Shown here: positions 57,321 to 64,000 of the stretch, piece after piece
Layout of the letters: each line of letters starts with the position of its first letter
How positions within the stretch are numbered: position 1 is the first letter of the stretch
Assembly (NCBI GenBank): GCA_963932465.1
Contig: OZ010791.1
Location: 318,304,283-318,368,282, forward strand
Direction of reading: 5' to 3'
DNA from: Maratus speciosus
Lineage: Eukaryota; Arthropoda; Arachnida; Araneae; Salticidae
DNA: 64,000 bases
Translations under genes and position numbers: made by a program
Notes under the pieces: generated by a model
What the model was told of the DNA's origin: nothing
Seen by the model: the letters and a program-made list of their open reading frames with translations, nothing else
The model's database searches: none

Positions 57321-58859
57321 CCCTTTAAGACCGGGAGTTTTAGTTTTGGTAGAAATTGAAAGTTTGGGTGGTTTCCCCTTATTGACAAGACCGTATTTGA
57401 TTGAAAAGAAAAAATATTTAAAAAAAAATACCCGATGTCGGTTATGCCAAGGGAGGAATTCGGTCTTAATGCAGCCATTTTTGGGCTAAATCTACCAAGT
57501 AAAAGTTTGGAAAATCAACACTACTAAAGTTTGGGATTATGTGTGCAAATATCTAAAGATAATAGTTTAAGCAAAAATGTTGTTGTTTATTGAGATAATT
57601 TTCATCAGCCACAATGAAAATGTTTGAAACAATTTTTCTTTTGGACAGACGACTTCTATTTCCTTTTCTGAGACGTGCTCAATGCTCGCACTCCTCTTAA
57701 GAGCTGTTGACAAATGGTCCGTCGCTCCGTTTGGATTGTGCATGATCCTTCAAATTTCTTTCTTTTAGTTTTTCCAGGAGCTCTATTTTGTTGAAATACC
57801 GATCGAAATACATAAACCTAGGTCTGAACTAGAGTAAGGACTACTGCAGGTCCTAAGCCCACATTCTTGTGGACCAGGTTTGTACTTTCACACTGGTATA
57901 CTACAATATTTAGGGGTGTTATAAAGGGTTATAAAAAACTACAAATGGTTATAAAAATTTATCCCAGGTGATACTGTTACAACAGAGTGTGGTTTGTTTT
58001 TATATACTGCTTTACTGAAGCACGTTCTAAAAAAAGGAATCGTCTGCTCATCTATGGAAAATTTCCCTGATCTCCTGTTAAATTCAAGCATACACTACAG
58101 AATCTGTCGAGCATTTTCTGAAGTTTCCATAATTTATTATCTATTCCTGGTGGTTTACTTGCTGTGTCGACAAACTTAACAAATCTGTCTCGTGATATGC
58201 ATATAACTTATATAAAACTTATGAATCATATGTGACATCTATAACTCAGAGCAGAAACATACAGTTCGTTACATGTGCTTATTATATATGTAATACTATC
58301 AATTTTAAATAGAAATCATGAATAATACAAATCCATTAATTTAAAATTAATCCGATTTAAAAATGTAATTAATAAAAATAAATTGCTAAAAACATAAGCT
58401 TAAAAAAATCACTTAAAAATACAAATTTTATATATTGGGAATTGTGCCCATTTTGGAAGTGGTAAAGGCCGGACACGCACAATTATACGGATCATTTGTT
58501 TTTCATCATTTGTAAAGCCTAATTAAATTTATCAAAGTCAAAATGAATTAAAATCACGAATAAAGTATATGAAAAGAAAAATTAAATCTAAGCAAACACT
58601 AAAAATCATATTTAAAAGAGATTACGACATTATATAGTACATTATGTCTAGTGCTGTCAGATTATATAGTTTTTTTAAAAGCAGAAAATCTAACCATGTA
58701 TCGTAGATAGTGACCCCTTGCTGTGTCTTATGAAAACATCTGACCAATTAACTCATATAAATGTGTAGATTTGGTTTTAAATCTCACACAAATAGGAAAT
58801 AGTCATTCTCTTTTACTTTAGTATCACCCGCACAATTGTGCGGGCCAGGGCTTAAAGGG
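57321..58859 (-). mobile_element. piggyBac-family transposon relic
   Basis: 1539 bp. The left end CCCTTTAAGACCGGGAG follows TTAA (57317-57320); the inverted right end is CCCTTTAAGCCCTGGCCC followed by TTAT. A TIR starting CCCTTT next to TTAA is typical of piggyBac elements. Subterminal GCACAATTGTGCG palindromes occur at the right end (about 58828-58843) and, degenerate, at about 58480. A transposase relic lies on the minus strand. The 163-bp MITE at 27415 is its internally deleted relative. Confidence 0.85.
57640..58110 (-). pseudogene. piggyBac transposase catalytic core, degenerate
   Basis: Minus-strand pieces match the piggyBac DDE core. GKFSIDEQTIPFFRTC (first catalytic D codon at 58050-58052) is followed by KAVYKNKPHSV, as in the family block SIDExMIPFKG..LKQYxPxKPxxxG. 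About 80 codons later comes RFMYFDRYFNKIELLEKLKERN (second catalytic D codon at 57802-57804), as in FDNxFTSxxLxxxL. The spacing is right for piggyBac. Frameshifts and stops lie between, for example around a GLGPAVVLTL-type segment near 57860. The N-terminal region and the third aspartate are not recognisable. It cannot encode an active enzyme. Confidence 0.82.
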
Positions 58860-59524
58860 TTATAAAAAAGAGAATTAAGAGGATGATATGAAAACTCACC
58901 GTGATCTTGACCTTGAACAGGGTAAAAAATATATATAATTTTCTGAAACCAAAAAACTACTGAAAAGATTATACGCTTAAAAATATTCATATTTACTAAG
59001 TTATTCTAAGTAGGACATATTTAATGCAATATTAAAAATTCACCCGCCAATTGCGTCATTTAAATTTTCACAGGCATCGACCACATCAAAATAACAATAA
59101 GAAAAATCCTACGTATTTATTTAGAAGCATATAACGATTAATTTTCGAAAAGATAATTTGAATGTTTGTAAATTGATAGAAGTATAGCTTCCACCGTTTT
59201 TTTAAATGATCAATGAAAAACAAAGCACGCAAGTTTTCCTTACTGTTTACTTGCTATAGTGCGCTCTAGTATATTCAATAGGTTCAAATTTAACTTTTCA
59301 CTTCTGATATCGATTTCTAGATAATAAAATATGCTTTTCTTATGTATAAAGAGTGAATTTAGCGAAAAAAATCAAAATTTTGACCGCCAAAATTGTTTTC
59401 CTCTTTAAAACCTTGTAAAGCATGTTTTGTGTAGAGAACATAAAATAATGTGTACCATATTTGAAAATACTAGTCGCGATTTTTTGGTATAAACTAACAA
59501 TATTTTCTTTTGTTCTAGTCTTCA
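58860..59524. other. A+T-rich spacer, no gene seen
   Basis: No feature recognised. Confidence 0.5.
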
Positions 59525-59557
59525 AAAATAAATTTCAAATGAAAAATGTATTAAGAG
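59525..59557 (+). repeat. 33-bp direct repeat, copy 1
   Basis: Identical to the last 33 bases of the window (63968-64000): AAAATAAATTTCAAATGAAA and onward to TTAAGAG. The pair brackets the MITE copy C and its nested insertion. Confidence 0.9.
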
Positions 59558-59601
59558 CGATTCTTGAACTTGATGACTCTTGAACTTGATGAACTCTTGA
59601 T

Positions 59602-59744
59602 TAACATGAAATATATGTTTTGAAAAATTCATAAAGAAAAATTCAGAAGTTTTTGAGATTTCGTGCGCGTTATGCCCAAAAACGTCAGTAGCAGAAAAAT
59701 GCCTTTAAAGTTTCGGAAACGCAGCTTCAGCTATTGAGTAGGTA
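59602..59744 (-). mobile_element. MITE family 1, copy C, left fragment
   Basis: Matches copies A (inverted) and B from AACATGAAATATATGTTTTG through GTGCGCGTTATGCCCAAAA to CAGCTATTGAG. Both TIRs are missing. The copy is split by the element at 59745-63823 and resumes at 63824. Confidence 0.85.
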
Positions 59745-60199
59745 AGGTTAGTTGGGGTAACTGGAACCACGAGGCAACTGGGCCATAGGCTATTTTATAA
59801 AAAACTATTGGTATTCTTTAAGTTTTAGCTTTTGTGAAATATGCCCCTTAATCTCTACTTCCTAAAACAACGTGTATTAACTCAATCATAACTCTCCCTT
59901 TGCTGTGATAGGTTGTCAAAAATTTACGTTTCTTTTTTTAAAAACAACGTCTATATGGTTGAACTTCCTCGGCTGATTATTAAAATACTGTAAGTACTTT
60001 TATTAAACAATAATTTTGTTTAAAGATTAGACATATAACTACATTAATATTATTAGGTAGCTATAGATATTTACTTCATGTTTCAAATGTAAGCCCGGTG
60101 TCCCAGTTACCCCATAAATTTTTCAAGAATGGTGTAACTGAGACACGTATCAGGGGTAACTGGTCCATTTATGTGACGATGTTTTACTGTACCCAGGTT

Positions 60200-60870
60200 C
60201 ATAAATGAACAAAAAGAAACTCCAACACAATACTTTAAGCGACTTAAACATTTATTGTAAAGAACTTTTAAAGGAGGGCCGTGAAAAAGTACAGAGGGTC
60301 GGGGAGAGTTTCGTTAACTGCCCCCATTGGCAGAAGCCCACAGCGGGGCTTAATTGCAGTCTACATGGCTCGAGGTCAGGAGCAAAAGTGAGTCAGATTT
60401 TGTTACAATTACTTACAGCTTGGTGAACATTAGATAACCATATGTAAGATATTTGGCGAAAAACAAATTGGATAGACAAAACAATCAAGAAGTTTTACAT
60501 TGAGTTAAAAACTACGCCATGGCGGGCTTTATAGGGTTACAAGAAATAAAATTCTTGCGGTAAGTGAGAGTGGCTAAGAAATAGCTAACACGTGATATTA
60601 CATGCACGTTACAGATTTAACGACAGCTGAATTAGTCAGCAAGAGGCATATGGCTTTTATCCGACAAACAGAAGGGTGAGAATTGATTAATGCAAGCCAA
60701 GAGTCTGAGAAAATATGGTCGGCTGGGAGGCGAAAGAAAATTCACTTCTATTATATTCTTTTATTTTATCTCAACAGAAAATCACTGCGGTTAAGATATA
60801 TTTCTATCTGTTTGAAAGTGAAAGAAAAAGGAACTGACTGATAAATGATGCATGCATTTAAAACGAACTT
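60200..60870. other. Balanced-composition cargo-like stretch inside the 4.1-kb element
   Basis: Markedly richer in G and C than the surroundings, with an open frame of 73 codons at 60205-60426 (VGESFVNCPHWQKPTAGLN) and no stop-dense pattern nearby. I do not recognise it. It could be captured host sequence, a degenerate transposase or regulatory DNA. Confidence 0.3.
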
Positions 60871-60970
60871 TAAAAAGTAAAAAGCGAAACTTACAGTAGT
60901 GTGAGAGGGGGGAGAGAAAGACTAAAGCCATATGAAATTAAGTATAAAATGACAAATTTAAACAAAATAT

Positions 60971-61092
60971 TTTATTTGAAGAGGGGTGGGGGGGGGGAGA
61001 ATAATGACATTTTATAGTGAACCAGTAAGGTTAAATGTTGATTTTTGAGGGGAAAGGAGGTTAAATGAATATATAACGGGAAAGCCGTTATA
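60971..61092 (+). repeat. Internal direct repeat of the 4.1-kb element, copy 1
   Basis: TTTATTTGAA, a G-run, AGAATAATGACA, then GAACCAGTAAGGTTAAATG and ending ATAACGGGAAAGCCGTTAT (a 7-bp hairpin). Repeated at 62599-62714. Confidence 0.9.
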
Positions 61093-61799
61093 TATATCAC
61101 CCATTATCACCAGAAAAAAAATAAACTGTGAAACCTGTAGAACAGTTTTTTTTAATTGAAGATTACTTTGTCTACCCCATACTTATAAGTATTTAAAACA
61201 GATATAACATAATACAAAGATAAATCTCCCTATATATATATATATATATATAAATTAACTGTTTGCACAAAGCAAAACTTTTCAGGTCATGATAAATGGC
61301 GCCTTTTTTAATTCTTTTCTTCGTATTCAGTAGTCCCAAACAGTCTCCAAGAAAGAGCAAATAATATTTTTTTGTATTTAACAGGACCTTTTTTTTAATA
61401 GCTTTTTAGTATTTGATTAAGAGGCTGGTACCAGCATTTTTCATGACCAAAATAAGAGAAGTAAATTATTTTAGTATCTTGTTATACTATCTTCTCAAAA
61501 TAAAAATAACATAATATAAATGGAAGCAACAAAAGACACAGATACTACTTTAAAATGAAATAGAAAATAAAAGACATATGTATGTCTGTAAATAAAAGTT
61601 AAATGAAGTAATATAAAAATAAAAAAACAGGTAGAAAATTGGTTTTCGTGCACACCGCACAGGGCTGCAAAAGAACGGGATGCAAATAGCATGCCTATGA
61701 ATGGGTGTAGCCCTTATTCTTGTTAAGTAACAAGTATGATGGCATCTGTTTACGACATCAGCCCTAGTGGAGGAGGGAGTTATGAGACCCATACATCAA

Positions 61800-61867
61800 G
61801 TGATACATAGGTCCCTGCTCCCCAAAGATAACATTGATCTTCAAAGGAGCATACGTCGATGTATCAT
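61800..61867. repeat. Imperfect hairpin with 8-bp and 6-bp stem blocks
   Basis: TGATACAT..TGCTCC faces GGAGCA..ATGTATCA with a 7x7 internal loop and an A+T-rich apex. It resembles a precursor stem only loosely. Confidence 0.35.
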
Positions 61868-62598
61868 ATAAAAATTATGTTTATTGAATTGAAACATCAA
61901 TTCGAGGGTTTTGTCTCTCTACACAATGAAGTTCAAACTCTTAGGACAAAAATTTTGAACGGGAACAAAACTTCAGAGGAGATAAATAAAAAAAAAAACT
62001 GAGATAAATATCTCACATATCAAAGGCAAAAGGTCAATTCGAGTGTGTGGAGAGACTGGTGACATGATCGAGTAATACTACAACTGCAGTTGTTTTTCAA
62101 ACTAAACTCTAAATTTGTATTCCTTACAATGTATCAAGCAGGATATGAACTGTATGCGTATTGTATCACATTAGGTAATGTTTTAACATTTAGTGTAACT
62201 GCACTAGGTTACTAATGCTGCAAAAGAAAAAAAAACTTTTTTTTTACTGTTATTGTGAAGTTATGTTATTACAAGAAAACGACATAATATTTAAGACGAG
62301 TTTACTGTCTAAGTGAAGTTTCACCAGAGATTATATTTAATCTCCCTAAAATTAAAAATGAGTGTAATATGTAAGTGTAGTAAAACAAAACAACTGTGAT
62401 GAAGACAATAGAAACATCACAAGTTTGAAATTTAAAGAAAATGCATGTGAAGGATCAGCATCCTGTAAACTGGGCATTCTTTGTTGTGAAACAAAGTGAT
62501 GGTGACATGAAATGTCATGACATCAAAGAAATATAATAATAAAGGAAAATTAAGAATCTGTTAAAAATTAATTTTTTAATAAATGTTTAAATTGTGAT

Positions 62599-62714
62599 TT
62601 TATTTGAAGGGGGGGGGGGGAGAATAATGACAAATTACAATGAACCAGTAAGGTTAAATGTTGATTTTTGAGGGGAGAGGAGGTTAAATGAATATATAAC
62701 GGGAAAGCCGTTAT
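62599..62714 (+). repeat. Internal direct repeat of the 4.1-kb element, copy 2
   Basis: Second copy of 60971-61092 at an offset of about 1.6 kb, with a few substitutions and a longer G-run. It lies just before a GGGGTAACTGG-type motif (62725-62735). Confidence 0.9.
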
Positions 62715-63823
62715 AATTCTGGATCCAGTTACCCCAATAGTTATAAATATTTTTTTGTGTTTTTCTTGCTACGGGAAGTAAATTTCTCCATTGTTTTTTG
62801 CTCACAATAAAGAAAATGATAGAATACTTTATTAAAATTATGTAATGAAATTAAAAAAAAAGCATATTGAGTGGTATCAAACCAAATTTCTTGGCCCCTT
62901 GAGAGGTGGTGATGTCATTATGGCATCACTTAATTTAAATTCCTAATTGCCACATTGGCACGTGAATTTTATAATGAAAATTTCACCTTTATTAAGTACG
63001 CGAAAATATACTTTTACTTGTTTTCAGATAGATTCTCTTGTAAACATCGGTGTTATTATATTATTTCAACATTTTACGAATGCAAGTACCTTGCCCCTGA
63101 AAGCGAGATAGGCAGACCTGGAAATTGTACTATACACAGGGTTCGCATTCTACAGGGAAACTTTTATCGTTCCTACCACTATTTTGAAAATAATATCTTC
63201 ATCGCACCTTTCTGTAAGGGTTCTGGTAGGAACAATACAATTTTCCCTATATAATGCGACCTCTGGATAAAGTACTTAAGTACTTACGTAGCCGTTAGTT
63301 CATAGATTTACCTTGCTAATTTTTCCTTAAAATACCCATGCGACTTTTATACTTATTATCTATACTAAGTACATAAGTGCTTCCTTAAGTTTTATGTTTT
63401 TGGTATAAATAAATCTTATATTTTCACATTTAGTGCTTTTTTTAGACACATTGACAGCAAAGGTTTCTCTTACAACGCTGTTTATTGACATATAATTTAC
63501 ATGATCTGCCTGGTTTAATTTTTTTTAAGTTGTTTACACTTTTTCAAACAGGACTTGATATCCGGTATGAAAAAATATGAACGCGTGTGGAACATAGACC
63601 CCCCCCCCCTGGTCGAGGAAAGAAAGATGAAATATGCATATTTTTATATATTTAAATATTAAAATGTAATTTTGAACATTTCAGTCTGATAGAGGGAACC
63701 TAACTGAATACATTTACAGACGTTCAGACTTTAATTCAAATGAACATTAGTTTTTTGAAGCTGAATTGTCAGAAGCTCCAGAGTCACATTGTAAAATCAT
63801 GTCCCAGTTGCCCCAACTAACCT

Positions 63824-63905
63824 TATAATTCTAAAAGCCATAACTTCTGTTCTAGTGAGAATTTTAAGCAAACAATTGTATCAAAATGTTAAGAAAAATG
63901 TGTGT
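63824..63905 (-). mobile_element. MITE family 1, copy C, right fragment
   Basis: Continues the interrupted copy from TATAATTCTAAAAGCC through ATAACTTCTGTTCTAG to TCAAAATGTTAAG. It ends before the TIR. Confidence 0.82.
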
Positions 63906-63967
63906 TTGTTTGAAAACAAATGTTTGATAAATGTTTATAATAAAATTATTATGAAATAAAATGTTTG

Positions 63968-64000
63968 AAAATAAATTTCAAATGAAAAATGTATTAAGAG
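63968..64000 (+). repeat. 33-bp direct repeat, copy 2 (cut by window end)
   Basis: Identical to 59525-59557 and running off the window edge, so the true repeat may be longer. Confidence 0.9.

Larger units (their letters stand above)
59745..63823. mobile_element. 4.1-kb TA-flanked element with GGGGTAACTGG motifs, nested in MITE copy C
   Basis: Ends AGGTTAGTTGGGG on both sides (inverted), flanked by TA (59743-59744 and 63824-63825). Removing it and one TA restores the sister-copy sequence, so the boundaries are certain. An 11-bp motif GGGGTAACTGG occurs exactly at 59754-59764 and 60153-60163 forward, and at 60103-60113 and 62725-62735 inverted. A variant lies at the right tip (63804-63814). 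No transposase is recognised: the frames at 60205 (73 codons) and 62955 (99 codons) have no known domain. The interior holds stretches of balanced composition (60200-60870 and 61620-61870), which may be captured DNA. Confidence 0.85.

Noticed and set aside
61800..61867. microRNA precursor
   Set aside because: The stem is interrupted by a 7x7 internal loop and lacks the continuous pairing expected of a precursor.
62955..63254. 99-codon frame in the 4.1-kb element as its transposase
   Set aside because: No DDE, helix-turn-helix or other transposase motif is visible; too short.

Overview
This window looks like transposon-dense, gene-poor nuclear DNA from an animal, most likely an arthropod and possibly an arachnid. 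It is strongly A+T-rich. It holds relics of Tc1, Tc3-like and piggyBac DNA transposons, a decayed non-LTR retrotransposon gag, and ends of the type CTAGC...GGCGTTGCCCGG that I associate with dispersed arthropod repeats. I see no convincing host protein-coding exon. The longest open frame is a broken transposase, and nearly all other open frames are chance readings of A+T-rich or palindromic DNA. The organism call is an inference; nothing here is species-specific.

Layout. 1-11300: A+T-rich spacer with an old repeat (521-715), a TTAA-flanked MITE (3549-4299) and a TA-flanked element with GGGG ends and an array of internal end-like motifs (4646-5598). 11329-12507: LINE ORF1 (gag) relic with zinc knuckles. 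13560-14044: two tandem tRNA-Thr(UGU) copies. 15328-15902: two copies of a 200-bp palindromic MITE; a third is at 34942-35141. 18811-22633: a direct duplication of about 1.8 kb, each copy carrying a 151-bp hairpin made of an inverted tRNA-Thr 3' half. 25148-28822: hairpins, a CTAGC-type end, a short piggyBac-type MITE and a second TTAA MITE family. 33878-34318: a tRNA-Thr gene inside a partial tandem duplication. 36375-39299: two more TA-flanked elements with G-rich ends. 42002-43962: a long foldback element. 44228-45757: a complete but dead Tc1 element. 49829-54775: a dispersed element built of ~310-bp tandem units, split by a foldback element that is itself split by a TTAA MITE. 54891-56543: a Tc3-like element with duplicated inverted halves and paired end motifs. 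56571-57316: a second copy of the first MITE. 57321-58859: a piggyBac relic. 59602-63905: a third copy of that MITE, split by a 4079-bp TA-flanked element.

The elements have been stacked by successive insertion, and several empty sites can be read from sister copies, which gives a relative order of events. Three features stand out. The first is a loose group of TA-flanked elements (4646-5598, 36375-38246, 59745-63823, perhaps 38407-39299) whose terminal G-rich motif recurs inside the element in both orientations, with a different variant in each element. The second is the repeated use of tRNA-Thr(UGU) units in tandem and as inverted half-gene hairpins. The third is the Tc3-like element, in which the two ends carry opposing copies of the transposase C-terminal region.
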